In this document: positions 8,364 through 16,513 of the stretch, one piece after another
Position numbering within the stretch: the stretch's first letter is position 1
Layout: each line of letters starts with the position of its first letter
Assembly (NCBI RefSeq): GCF_012516475.1
Contig: NZ_CP051217.1
Span: 1,116,001 to 1,180,000, forward strand
Length of the DNA stretch: 64,000 nucleotides
Direction of reading: 5' to 3'
Source: Parasphingorhabdus halotolerans
Lineage (GTDB): Bacteria > Pseudomonadota > Alphaproteobacteria > Sphingomonadales > Sphingomonadaceae
The notes under the pieces: generated by a model
Database searches by the model: none
What the model was told of the DNA's origin: nothing
The model's input: only the letters and a program-made list of their open reading frames with translations
Made by a program: the position numbers and the translations under genes

Positions 8364-9443
8364 TCAGGCAACCTGATCCCATGGGTCGTTGATTGTGCCG
8401 CGCGATACATATTTGCCATTGGCTCGCTTCTGGAATTCGCCTGCTCTTGCGCGTGGATTGAAGAATTGACGATACCAGATGCGTAGCTTGTCAAACGGCC
8501 CATCACCCTTGACCATCATCGGATTCAGACATGGGCGCTTGTTAGCCCATATCTCGAAATCCTGCGAAAACGCCGCAAGGCTGGCCTGCTGGTAACCGCG
8601 TGCCATCGCGACATCTTCCTCGGTCGGGGTTTGATTGGCCACCTTCACCATCAGCGCGTGCCAGACGGTTATTCGGCCATCGTCAACCGGCGTGTGCGCG
8701 ATCAGCATATGGGAAGGGAACTCTCCAATCATCACAGATTGCAAAATACCGGGACCGGTGTACCAGGTATCATTGGTCATAGGTTCGCCCCCGGACCCCG
8801 CCAACGTCTTGTGACCCGCCGTCAAAATCTGGCGGATGCAATGATCATCAAAAACATTTTCGAACAACACCATATCCATCGAACCGTGCACCGGTCCCAA
8901 ATGTCCCTTGTCCACCATATTATCGACCACTTCCTGCGGATGGCAGTCGAGCTCACCAAGAACATCTATTTCCCAGTTCACCCAATGCGGCTGATCATAC
9001 ATTTCAAAATTGGGAAGATCATACTCGGGCTCTCCGCCCTCCTCATCATGCCACATCCAGATGCAGCCTGCTTTTTCCTCGACCTGCCAGTTTTTCAAAC
9101 AAGCCTTTTTGGGCGGAGGCGCGGGTGAATAGGGAATGTCGTTGCACTGGCCATCGGGGCCAAATCGCCAGCCATGATAAGGGCAACGGATATTGTCACC
9201 CTCAACATGCTCCTTGTCCGTAATGACATAGGAGGTCGAATTATTCGCTAGGTGCGTTCCCATATGCGGGCAATAGGCTTCGACCAGAAACACGCGGCCC
9301 GATTCGCCACGATAGAGTACCATGTCCTCGCCAAAGAAGCGCACCGCTTTTGGCACCGTTGTCGCATCTTCGGACGTACCGACCATGAACCAGCCACGCG
9401 GGAACATGTGTTCGCCCAATCCATATTCTGCCGTTGTTGCCAT
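8364..9443 (-). CDS. KshA-like Rieske oxygenase (3-ketosteroid 9alpha-hydroxylase type)
   Basis: 359 residues from the ATG at 9443, which is preceded by GAGGG. The Rieske cluster ligands are Cys58, His60, Cys87 and His90; the mononuclear iron site is in DNMVDKGHLGPVH (Asn175, Asp178, His181, His186). The 26-residue gap between His60 and Cys87 is longer than the 16-17 typical of KshA because of an insert near NNSTSYVITDKE. The C-terminal half with PMTNDTWYTGPGI resembles KshA, which with a reductase hydroxylates C9 and so opens ring B once delta1-dehydrogenation has occurred. The promoter carries inverted repeats (9508-9574). The KshA role is likely but side-chain Rieske enzymes are related. 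Confidence 0.8.
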   Translation of the reverse strand: MATTAEYGLGEHMFPRGWFMVGTSEDATTVPKAVRFFGEDMVLYRGESGRVFLVEAYCPHMGTHLANNSTSYVITDKEHVEGDNIRCPYHGWRFGPDGQCNDIPYSPAPPPKKACLKNWQVEEKAGCIWMWHDEEGGEPEYDLPNFEMYDQPHWVNWEIDVLGELDCHPQEVVDNMVDKGHLGPVHGSMDMVLFENVFDDHCIRQILTAGHKTLAGSGGEPMTNDTWYTGPGILQSVMIGEFPSHMLIAHTPVDDGRITVWHALMVKVANQTPTEEDVAMARGYQQASLAAFSQDFEIWANKRPCLNPMMVKGDGPFDKLRIWYRQFFNPRARAGEFQKRANGKYVSRGTINDPWDQVA

Positions 9444-9507
9444 CGCCAAACCCTCTATCCGATTTTCGAATTGGGCCCAATATACAGAGAGATTACAGGA
9501 TTTGGCA

Positions 9508-9574
9508 ATGCAAAATATTGCATAAACCAATTTTCATTGGCTTAACGCGTAATTATTATCACTCATGATTACGC
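9508..9574. promoter_or_regulatory. Inverted repeats upstream of the KshA-like gene, candidate operator
   Basis: In the 151-bp gap before the Rieske gene there are two inverted repeats: ATGCAA at 9508-9513 with TTGCAT at 9518-9523, and GCGTAAT at 9547-9553 with ATTACGC at 9568-9574. The second has 7-bp perfect arms with centres 21 bp apart, two helical turns. The same half-site recurs at other promoters in the window. The adjacent Lrp/AsnC pair is the obvious candidate to bind it. Confidence 0.6.
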
Positions 9575-9594
9575 ATTTATCGATCTGAAGATGC

Positions 9595-10083
9595 TCAGCC
9601 GCCGTCCCGGGTGCGATCCGCTCCGGTAATTTTCACCGTCCGCGCATTATATTTTACAGTTTTCACGGCAATCGACGACTCCACATGATGAACGCCGGGC
9701 AAAGCCAAAATCTTCTCGGAAGAAATTTCGTGGAGCAGATCCAACTCGTTAAACAGACAAAAGGCCATAATGTTGAACCTGCCCATGGTCACCATTACTG
9801 CTTGCACAGACTGTAGCTCTGCTATTTTATCGGCGATCTCCCGCACCTTATCAATATCGGTCTGTACACCGATGAATGCCATTTTAGCGCTGTTGGCCAG
9901 ACCAAAGCTAGTGATTGCGGTGAAAGCAATCATCCCGTCTTGCTGGAGCCGTTTGATCCGGCCGCGTACGGTGCCTTCTGTCACGCCAAGATCGGCTGCA
10001 ATCTTGCGGTTGGATATCCGGGCGTCTTTTGACAGCACGTCAATGAGTTTGCGATCAAGATCATCAAGAACGGGAATAGTCAT
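9595..10083 (-). CDS. Lrp/AsnC-family transcriptional regulator
   Basis: 162 residues with the two-domain Lrp/AsnC layout. The N-terminal winged helix-turn-helix (about residues 7-60) includes LDRKLIDVLSKDARISNRKIAADLGVTEGTVRGRIKRL, and the C-terminal RAM ligand-binding domain (about 65-150) includes VQAVMVTMGRFNIMAFCLF. Its ATG at 10083 overlaps the stop of the upstream regulator (ATGA), so the two are translationally coupled. Lrp proteins form dimers and octamers and respond to small ligands; here a steroid intermediate or its CoA ester is plausible but unproven. Confidence 0.92.
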   Translation of the reverse strand: MTIPVLDDLDRKLIDVLSKDARISNRKIAADLGVTEGTVRGRIKRLQQDGMIAFTAITSFGLANSAKMAFIGVQTDIDKVREIADKIAELQSVQAVMVTMGRFNIMAFCLFNELDLLHEISSEKILALPGVHHVESSIAVKTVKYNARTVKITGADRTRDGG

Positions 10084-10559
10084 ACCCCTTCCCTCGCCTC
10101 AATCGGGGCAACATCAAATTTATATTTGACCACATCGACGGCAATAGCGGGCATCATCGAACGGATGCCTTTCACGCGCGAGAATTTGTTGAGCAACAGA
10201 TCGGCAAGATCATCAAAATCATGGAGAGCGACAAGCATATCGATATCATAACGTCCGGTCACCAGATGGGCAGCAAAAACTTCCGGAAATTCCGCCAGTT
10301 CCTCAGCAACCTCGGAGGAAGGCCGTCCGTCAACCTCGATCGCGACTTCCATCAACACATTATAACCATGCGCTGCAAAATCAGAGACAGCAACAACGCG
10401 CAGCTTGTTGGCATCCTCCATCCGGCGGATACGCGCTGAAACGGTAGCGGCGGTCAGATTGAGCTTATCGGCGATCTGCTGGTTAGTCGCCCGCCCGTTT
10501 TCGCGAAGCCGTTCAACAATCGCCATGTCGATATCATCAACGGCAAATTCTTCACTCAT
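10080..10559 (-). CDS. Lrp/AsnC-family transcriptional regulator
   Basis: 159 residues, same layout as its neighbour: helix-turn-helix VDDIDMAIVERLRENGRATNQQIADKLNLTAATVSARIRRM in about residues 6-50, then a RAM domain with AAHLVTGRYDIDMLVALHDF. The two proteins are clearly paralogous but far from identical, so they may form a mixed oligomer. First gene of the pair; a perfect 10-bp inverted repeat at 10599-10642 upstream may serve autoregulation. Its position directly before the KshA-like gene and between two catabolic operons suggests it controls this locus. Confidence 0.92.
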   Translation of the reverse strand: MSEEFAVDDIDMAIVERLRENGRATNQQIADKLNLTAATVSARIRRMEDANKLRVVAVSDFAAHGYNVLMEVAIEVDGRPSSEVAEELAEFPEVFAAHLVTGRYDIDMLVALHDFDDLADLLLNKFSRVKGIRSMMPAIAVDVVKYKFDVAPIEAREGV

Positions 10560-10598
10560 TCAAAACCCCTGTAAGAGTGCCGCCTACGAAACCTTTGC

Positions 10599-10642
10599 GA
10601 CAATATGCGTCTTTAACTATGCGATAATTTCTGCATATTGTC
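10599..10642. promoter_or_regulatory. 10-bp perfect inverted repeat in the regulator promoter
   Basis: GACAATATGC at 10599-10608 and GCATATTGTC at 10633-10642 are exact reverse complements with a 24-bp spacer that itself holds ATGCG half-sites (ATGCGT at 10606-10611 and ATGCGA at 10619-10624). It lies 40-83 bp upstream of the first Lrp/AsnC start codon, a normal place for an autoregulatory site. Confidence 0.6.
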
Positions 10643-10723
10643 ACTTTTTATAACCGCTATCCGCCACACGCATATTTGTTCCAAAACCCTGGACATTTCT
10701 ATCTGGCCGTTCTCGATCTGGCA

Positions 10724-12028
10724 TCAGTCCTCACCCGCCAGCAGTTTCTGATCTTGCTCAAGGCTTTTCGCACCCAGCCAGATGAGCAGGGCACCAATTA
10801 AGCCAACCGGAACAACAATGGTCAATGACTGACGCAAGGCGGAACCGTCGATTGCTAGCAAATCACTAAACGCGCCCACCGCCCAAGGCCCGATAACAAA
10901 ACCAAGCATATTGACCACCAGCATCGCCAGAGCCGTGCCCGTCGCCCGCATCCGGTCGGGCAGGATATATTGCAGCCCTGCATAGATACCGACCGACCAG
11001 CCACCGCCAAGCAGGCCAGCCGGTATCGCCCATATCAATGCATTTTCGATATTCGCGGCCCAGATCGCTCCGAGTACCGCCAGCGTGGCAAAGGCCAATG
11101 CGAAAGAAGACAGCATAAGGGAGCGTCCATAGCCTTTTTTGGATAACAAATCAGCCAGCACGCCGAAACCCAATGCACCGACCATGCCTGGGATTGTAAA
11201 TGCGGCGCCAAATGCACTGCCGGCATCAATCAAAGTCATTTCATAGACCCGGGAAAAAAGCGTTGGTCCCCAGAACCCGAACGCGACACCCGACATCACG
11301 CCCAGTCCCATACCAACCATCATGAAAGAATAGCTGCGGGCGCCGACCAGTTTCTTAAAAGTCTGCCAAAGATCGACGCAAAACTGCCCCGCTTTCTGCA
11401 TCCTCGTGAATGTCGAGTTGGCGGCTTTCAATGGAGCTTCGCGCTGTGGTTCCTTGATAACCAGCCACGCCAGTGCGACGACAGCAAATCCGCTTGCACC
11501 CATGACTTTAAATGCCAGTCTCCAGTCGTCATAGGAAGCAATTTTTGGTCCCGCTGTATAACCCAATATTTGCCCCAGATAGACCGATAGCGCCATGATG
11601 GCGAAGGCCTTACCCCTTTGTTGCGGCAGAAAATAAGCGGCGATAAGAGAAAAAGCGGGCGCTTGAAATGCAGCTTCTCCAATCCCGACTCCCACCCGGG
11701 CAGCGGCAAGCATAGCAGCGCTGTCGGCAAAGCCGGAAAGCACGGTAAAAATACTCCAGATGACACATCCCGCGCAAATGATGTTAATCCGTGAAAACCG
11801 GTCCGCGAAAATTGCGATGGGTACCGCGAGGATCGAATAGAAAACCGCAAAGGCCGGCCCCAGCAGCAATCCCATAAAGCCATCTGAAACATTGAATTCC
11901 GCTTTGATCGGATCGACCAGTCCGGACAGCAAATAGCGATCCCCATAGTTGAAAATCGAAATACCCAGCAGCAGCGCCAGCGCCACCCATCTGTTAGTCA
12001 ACTTTGGCGGAGCCGCGCTATCCATCAA
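10724..12028 (-). CDS. MFS transporter, Spinster-like
   Basis: 434 residues, about 12 hydrophobic segments. The N-terminal WVALALLLGISIFNYGDRYLLSGLV and the loop IFADRFSRINII (the MFS motif A position) are typical of the large Spinster-type group common in sphingomonads. A central loop near residues 195-225 separates the two halves. The start overlaps the upstream SDR stop by 4 bp, making it the last gene of the operon 19029-10724. It may import a steroid or export an intermediate or by-product; direction and substrate are not readable. Confidence 0.85.
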   Translation of the reverse strand: MMDSAAPPKLTNRWVALALLLGISIFNYGDRYLLSGLVDPIKAEFNVSDGFMGLLLGPAFAVFYSILAVPIAIFADRFSRINIICAGCVIWSIFTVLSGFADSAAMLAAARVGVGIGEAAFQAPAFSLIAAYFLPQQRGKAFAIMALSVYLGQILGYTAGPKIASYDDWRLAFKVMGASGFAVVALAWLVIKEPQREAPLKAANSTFTRMQKAGQFCVDLWQTFKKLVGARSYSFMMVGMGLGVMSGVAFGFWGPTLFSRVYEMTLIDAGSAFGAAFTIPGMVGALGFGVLADLLSKKGYGRSLMLSSFALAFATLAVLGAIWAANIENALIWAIPAGLLGGGWSVGIYAGLQYILPDRMRATGTALAMLVVNMLGFVIGPWAVGAFSDLLAIDGSALRQSLTIVVPVGLIGALLIWLGAKSLEQDQKLLAGED

Positions 12029-12783
12029 TCGCGGAACTGCATGCCGCCGTTAACGTGCCAGACTTGCCCATTGACCCACTCGCCATCTTTTGACGCGAGG
12101 AACGCTACCGCCGCCGCAATATCATCGGGTTCACCAAGTCTGGTGTGCGGGACAAACTTGAGAGATTTCTCAACTTGCTCGTCAGTCATATGAATTTTGA
12201 CCGCTTCAGTAAGCACAACGCCGGGACAAATCACATTCGCTCTTATACCCTTTTTGCCCCATTTGCTCGCGACGTGACGAGCCAGCGCATGGATTGCGTT
12301 CTTAGTCATAGGATAGGCCACTTGCCAGGGGCTTCCGCCAGATGCCGCACCTGATGACGTGTAAATCATAGCGCCAGAACCGCGTTGCAACATGACCGGC
12401 AGCGCCGCCTGTGTGGCTATAAAGTGGCTCTTGGCATTGATCGCAAAGCTTTTATCGAGCGTTTCCAGCGAACAATTGAGCGCATCAATATCGCCTTCAG
12501 TGCCGCCTGCCAGGTTGCTGTGATAGAAATCCAGCCCCCCAAATTCGGACACCGCAGCCTCGACAATCGCTTTCTGGGAGTCTTCGGAAGTACCGTCAAG
12601 ATCAACGCCAATAGCTTTCCCACCATCTGCTTTGATCGCATCGGCAACTTCACGTGCCCAATCGCCCATGATGTCACCAATCACTACAGATGCGCCCTCA
12701 CTCGCCAGCCGCTTCGCCGTTGCCGCGCCAATCCCGCGACCGCCGCCTGCCACTATGCCAATTTTTTCTGATAAACCCCTCAT
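12025..12783 (-). CDS. SDR-family oxidoreductase
   Basis: 252 residues, classical SDR: cofactor motif GGGRGIGAATAKRL with GDIMGD acidic residue suggesting NAD(H), catalytic Ser in MIYTSSGAASGG, and Tyr/Lys in YPMTKNAIHALARH. The NNAG equivalent reads HSNLAGG, which is unusual. The C-terminus has the usual WVNGQVWHVNGGMQFRD. It is coupled by 4-bp overlaps to the amidohydrolase upstream and the MFS gene downstream. It probably interconverts a hydroxyl and keto group on the operon's substrate. Confidence 0.85.
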   Translation of the reverse strand: MRGLSEKIGIVAGGGRGIGAATAKRLASEGASVVIGDIMGDWAREVADAIKADGGKAIGVDLDGTSEDSQKAIVEAAVSEFGGLDFYHSNLAGGTEGDIDALNCSLETLDKSFAINAKSHFIATQAALPVMLQRGSGAMIYTSSGAASGGSPWQVAYPMTKNAIHALARHVASKWGKKGIRANVICPGVVLTEAVKIHMTDEQVEKSLKFVPHTRLGEPDDIAAAVAFLASKDGEWVNGQVWHVNGGMQFRD

Positions 12784-14468
12784 TCGGCCAGTTCCTTCTT
12801 CAAACCTGAAGGATCACCGTGAATAGCTACTCCATCCTTGATCGTCGCCACCACTTTGATCTTGTCGATTTCCGCCGGATCAACGGTAAGCGGATTGCTG
12901 TCGAGGATCACCAGGTCCGCGCGTTTGCCGATTGCAATGCTGCCTTTGCTCTCATCTTCATGGATTTGCCATGCCGCGTTGATCGTCACCTGCTGCAAAG
13001 CGCGATAGGGTGTGATCCGTTCCAGCGGTCCCAATATATCACCTGAGCGCGTACGCCGGTTCACCGAAGACCAGACCAGCCGCATCATATCCGTTGGAAC
13101 CACCGGCGAGTCATTATGCGCAGTCGGGCGAAGCCCGATCGCCCATGCGCTCGCTTGCGGTGAAATAAAATCAGCACGCTTCTGGCCGATTGAAACTTCG
13201 CGGTGCCAGTCGCCCCAGAAGAATGTGTGGTTAGCAAAAAAGCTTGGATGAATATCCAGTTTTTTCATTTCCGGAAGCTGGTCTGCACCGACCACTTGAT
13301 TGTGGATCGCAATTGTTCGTTTGCCGGAAAGCCCATTGGCACGCACCCCGTCGATCAACGCCTGAGCCGCTGCATCGCCATTGACATGGGCGAATAATTG
13401 CCAGTCATTATCAGCCACCCATTTCAGTTTGGCAGTCAGGGTTTCAGGACTCATTAGCCCATATCCGTGATAGTCCGCGCCCTGCCCTTCCGGCGGCACG
13501 GGTACTGGTTCCCGCAGCCAAGCGGTGCGTCCTTGCGGACTGCCATCAAGAACCAGCTTGATGCCCCCGATGCGAATCCGGCCTTTTGAGGGCTTGCCGA
13601 CCTTTGCCAACACTTCTGCTGGCCACTCCGTTTCACCCGCAATCAGCGCGACAATGTCGATGGGTAGCTTATTCTGTTCATTGGCAATTGCCAGCGTCGC
13701 CCAACCCTCTGGCATCACGCGACCATCCTGCGCGGTGGTAATTCCACTCGCAGCATAAATCTTCGCGCCCGCCATCAAACCGGGCAAGCTCGCCTCCGGG
13801 GATTTTGGGGCTAGCATTGCAAGATTGCTGAACCATGCGGTTTCCTCGAGAATACCGTTGGGCGTCTTGCCGTCTTCCTCGCGCCGGATCACGCCGCCCA
13901 CCGGATTTGGCGTATCGGCTGTTATCCCGACCATCTTGAGCATCGCGCTGTTCATCACGCCCAGATGCCCGCTCGCATGGGAGATCATGATAGGCATGGT
14001 CGTAGATACCGCATCAAGTTCTTGGCGGGTCGGATGCCTGCGCTCCGCCATCAGCGAGTCATCATATCCCCAACCAATGATGATCGGAATAGCTTCCGGA
14101 CGCTGGTAGTTTTTTAGCGTTTCCTGAAGCTCGGCGATGCTGCTCACGCCACCGACTGGTGGGGGTGATAAATTGGCAAGGCCTGCCGTCGATCCAACGG
14201 CGGAAATATGACCATGCGCATCGATAAAGCCGGGCAGCATAGTCCGCCCGCCCAGATCAAATTGTCTCGCCTTCTTGCCTGCTCTTTTGTTTACCACCGC
14301 CTCGGTGCCGACAGCGATAATTTTACCATCATCGACAGCAATCGCTTCAACCGTCTCCGCTTCATCGCCTGCCATTGTGACGATCGGACCGCCTTTGTAG
14401 ACTGTGACCTCAGCGGAAACGGCTGTGGCAAACAAAGTTACTGCGGCTAGAAAAGCGAAAGACTTCAT
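12780..14468 (-). CDS. Exported amidohydrolase, YtcJ/ExoM-like
   Basis: 562 residues. The N-terminus MKSFAFLAAVTLFATAVSA is a clear signal peptide, so the enzyme should be periplasmic. The amidohydrolase_3 fold follows: GFIDAHGHISAVG with the metal-binding HxH, LFAHVNGDAAA, TIAIHNQVV, TAHNDSPVVPTD and the C-terminal KGSIAIGKRADLVILDSNPL. These are the features of the YtcJ group, metal-dependent hydrolases of amide-like bonds. It is coupled by 4-bp overlaps to the Rieske gene and the SDR. An exported hydrolase could release a conjugated or amidated steroid, but the substrate is unproven. Confidence 0.88.
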   Translation of the reverse strand: MKSFAFLAAVTLFATAVSAEVTVYKGGPIVTMAGDEAETVEAIAVDDGKIIAVGTEAVVNKRAGKKARQFDLGGRTMLPGFIDAHGHISAVGSTAGLANLSPPPVGGVSSIAELQETLKNYQRPEAIPIIIGWGYDDSLMAERRHPTRQELDAVSTTMPIMISHASGHLGVMNSAMLKMVGITADTPNPVGGVIRREEDGKTPNGILEETAWFSNLAMLAPKSPEASLPGLMAGAKIYAASGITTAQDGRVMPEGWATLAIANEQNKLPIDIVALIAGETEWPAEVLAKVGKPSKGRIRIGGIKLVLDGSPQGRTAWLREPVPVPPEGQGADYHGYGLMSPETLTAKLKWVADNDWQLFAHVNGDAAAQALIDGVRANGLSGKRTIAIHNQVVGADQLPEMKKLDIHPSFFANHTFFWGDWHREVSIGQKRADFISPQASAWAIGLRPTAHNDSPVVPTDMMRLVWSSVNRRTRSGDILGPLERITPYRALQQVTINAAWQIHEDESKGSIAIGKRADLVILDSNPLTVDPAEIDKIKVVATIKDGVAIHGDPSGLKKELAE

Positions 14469-15553
14469 GCGTCAGACTCCACATAAAATTGCGCATAGTG
14501 CTTGCGGAATTTCGCAATCGGTCCATCGCCGGCGCAGACCAAAGCGTCGGGCAGATATTTCTGCCGATCCCAAACCACTTTATCCTGATCAAACTGTTTG
14601 CAGATATCCTTGATAATCGCCTTGGAGATGCCAGCCATCGGGCCCTCTGCCTGTTTCTTGGGTTGCGCGAAACAGAAACGCGCATGGACATGATCTTTCT
14701 CGATCGGAGTGATACAGGCGATCAACAGCGTTTCTGAAATACCGGTGAAGCGTGTCCAGCTTTGGCCGGGGCCGATATTTTTGAAAGCAATCCCGCCGTC
14801 CACTTCCCCCCGTGGTGTGCCCATTTTCATCTTAAGACTAGCCGACCGCCAAATATCGCCCCATTCAAACTCATAATCGGGCATCGTAGCAGCACCGTGA
14901 ATATATTTGAAATGCGCCGCATCGACCCCATTTTCGGCCATATTCTGTAGACTGCCAAAGACATTCCATTCATAAATATCAAAGTCTGTCCATTCGGGGT
15001 CGGTGGTTTCGGGAACCACCTCCACTTCCCATTCGGGCGGCGTGCCAGCCGGATGATACCAGAACCATATCCAGCGATTGGCTTCCGAAGTTGGCCATTG
15101 TATTTCGCAAGGTCGTTTGACCTGTGGCGGGATAGATTTGGAATAGGGAATGCTCTCAACAACACCTTCGCCATTATAGCTCCATGCGTGAAACGGACAC
15201 TCGAGATTATTGCCCTCAACGCGGCCACCATAACCCATATGCGCACCAAGGTGACGGCAATAGGCATCGAGCATGCGCACCTCACCATCTTCCCCGCGCC
15301 AGATGACCAGGTCGGTTGAAAAATAGCGTAGCGGCTTGACTTCACCCACCGCAAGATCGGCGGAAAGCATCGCGGGATACCAGCCGTAAGCAAAAGGCAT
15401 ATCCAGATTGCGGTCGGCCACCGGAGCACGACCCTTCACATCCGCCTTGCGCCACTCGAGCAACTCTTCCTTGCCCATTTTTTCCAGCACCTGCCAGACC
15501 GCTACTGGCGGAGTGCGCGCATCGCCTGCAGGTTTGTGATTAGCATCAGCCAT
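14465..15553 (-). CDS. Rieske non-haem iron oxygenase, large subunit
   Basis: 362 residues. Rieske ligands Cys99, His101, Cys119 and His122 have the normal 17-residue spacing. The catalytic iron motif is in AENGVDAAHFKYIHG (Asn208, Asp211, His214, His219). It belongs to the KshA/vanillate-demethylase-like group that works as a homotrimer with separate electron donors. It differs clearly from the first Rieske protein, so a different position on the steroid is likely. It heads a tightly coupled set with the exported amidohydrolase, SDR and MFS. No reductase lies beside it; the ferredoxin at 5335 may serve. Confidence 0.88.
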   Translation of the reverse strand: MADANHKPAGDARTPPVAVWQVLEKMGKEELLEWRKADVKGRAPVADRNLDMPFAYGWYPAMLSADLAVGEVKPLRYFSTDLVIWRGEDGEVRMLDAYCRHLGAHMGYGGRVEGNNLECPFHAWSYNGEGVVESIPYSKSIPPQVKRPCEIQWPTSEANRWIWFWYHPAGTPPEWEVEVVPETTDPEWTDFDIYEWNVFGSLQNMAENGVDAAHFKYIHGAATMPDYEFEWGDIWRSASLKMKMGTPRGEVDGGIAFKNIGPGQSWTRFTGISETLLIACITPIEKDHVHARFCFAQPKKQAEGPMAGISKAIIKDICKQFDQDKVVWDRQKYLPDALVCAGDGPIAKFRKHYAQFYVESDA

Positions 15554-15646
15554 TGATACTTCTCCTTAATCTCTTGCCGCTTGCCGGGGTTGTCTCAGCG
15601 AGCGGACTGTTTTTGGGAGGAGCAGACTTCCCGGCTCCCGTAAATC

Positions 15647-16513
15647 TCACAATCCAAAGACTTTAATCGCATTTTCGCGCAGGAATTTGGGCCAGACCTC
15701 TTCCTTGAACGGCACATTCGGCATATCACCAAAAATCCGGTCGAGGCTCAACCCCATCGGGAAATATCCCGCGTAAATAATCTTGTCGCTTCCCCGTGTG
15801 TTGGCATAATCAATAATCGCTTTGGGATAATGCTTCGGTGCAAAAGCGCTGGTCGAGTAATAGAGATTAGGCCATTTGAGCATCAGCTTGACCGCGAGCG
15901 CTTCCCAAGGTTCCGCTCCATGCCGCATAACGATTTTTAGATCGGGGAAGAACCAGCAGACCTCATCCAGATGCTCTACCTTCTGGGTTTCCATTGGAAT
16001 GCGTGGTCCCGGAATACCAACATTCAGACAAATCGGAATATCCAGTTCCGCCGCCGCCGTGTACAGCGGGAACATATATTTGTGATTGATCGCCACCTGC
16101 GGATTGGTGCCTGCGGGAAAGACGCTGATCGACGCCAGACCGACTTCTTCATGGATGCGCTTGATCCGCTTGACCTCATCAACACCCTTGTTCGGATCGC
16201 ACGGCAGATCGAAAAAGAAACGCTCGGGATATTTCTCTTTCGCGCGGTGCGAAGTCTCATTTTCATTCCAGCCAATCATCGCACGTTCAATGTTGAATTT
16301 GTCCATCTGGTCAACGGTCCAGCTGACATAATCATCGGCTTTGCCGGTCTGCGGAACATCCTTGAACATATATTGCGCCGGCATGGAGAACAACTTCCGG
16401 CTCTCTTCATCCTTCAGGAGCGGCTTGAAACTCTCAAACCATTCGGAACGATCCTCCGCCTCCGGAATACCCAGCATACAATCAATCACACCAATATCTG
16501 TGGGCATAACCAT
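15647..16513 (-). CDS. Amidohydrolase_2-fold protein lacking the metal HxH motif
   Basis: 288 residues from the ATG at 16513, which overlaps the upstream stop as TGATG. The body matches the amidohydrolase_2/ACMSD-like barrel (YPERFFFDLPCDPN, ICLNVGIPGPR, IVMRHGAEPWEALAVKLMLKWPNLYY). Yet the first strand reads IGVIDCMLGIP where the family has DxHxH, and the last motif reads IIYAGYFPMGL where a GSDxP aspartate is expected. The usual metal site therefore appears lost. It may be a binding protein or an enzyme with other chemistry. It lies between an acyl-CoA synthetase and a Rieske gene in one operon. Confidence 0.82.
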   Translation of the reverse strand: MVMPTDIGVIDCMLGIPEAEDRSEWFESFKPLLKDEESRKLFSMPAQYMFKDVPQTGKADDYVSWTVDQMDKFNIERAMIGWNENETSHRAKEKYPERFFFDLPCDPNKGVDEVKRIKRIHEEVGLASISVFPAGTNPQVAINHKYMFPLYTAAAELDIPICLNVGIPGPRIPMETQKVEHLDEVCWFFPDLKIVMRHGAEPWEALAVKLMLKWPNLYYSTSAFAPKHYPKAIIDYANTRGSDKIIYAGYFPMGLSLDRIFGDMPNVPFKEEVWPKFLRENAIKVFGL

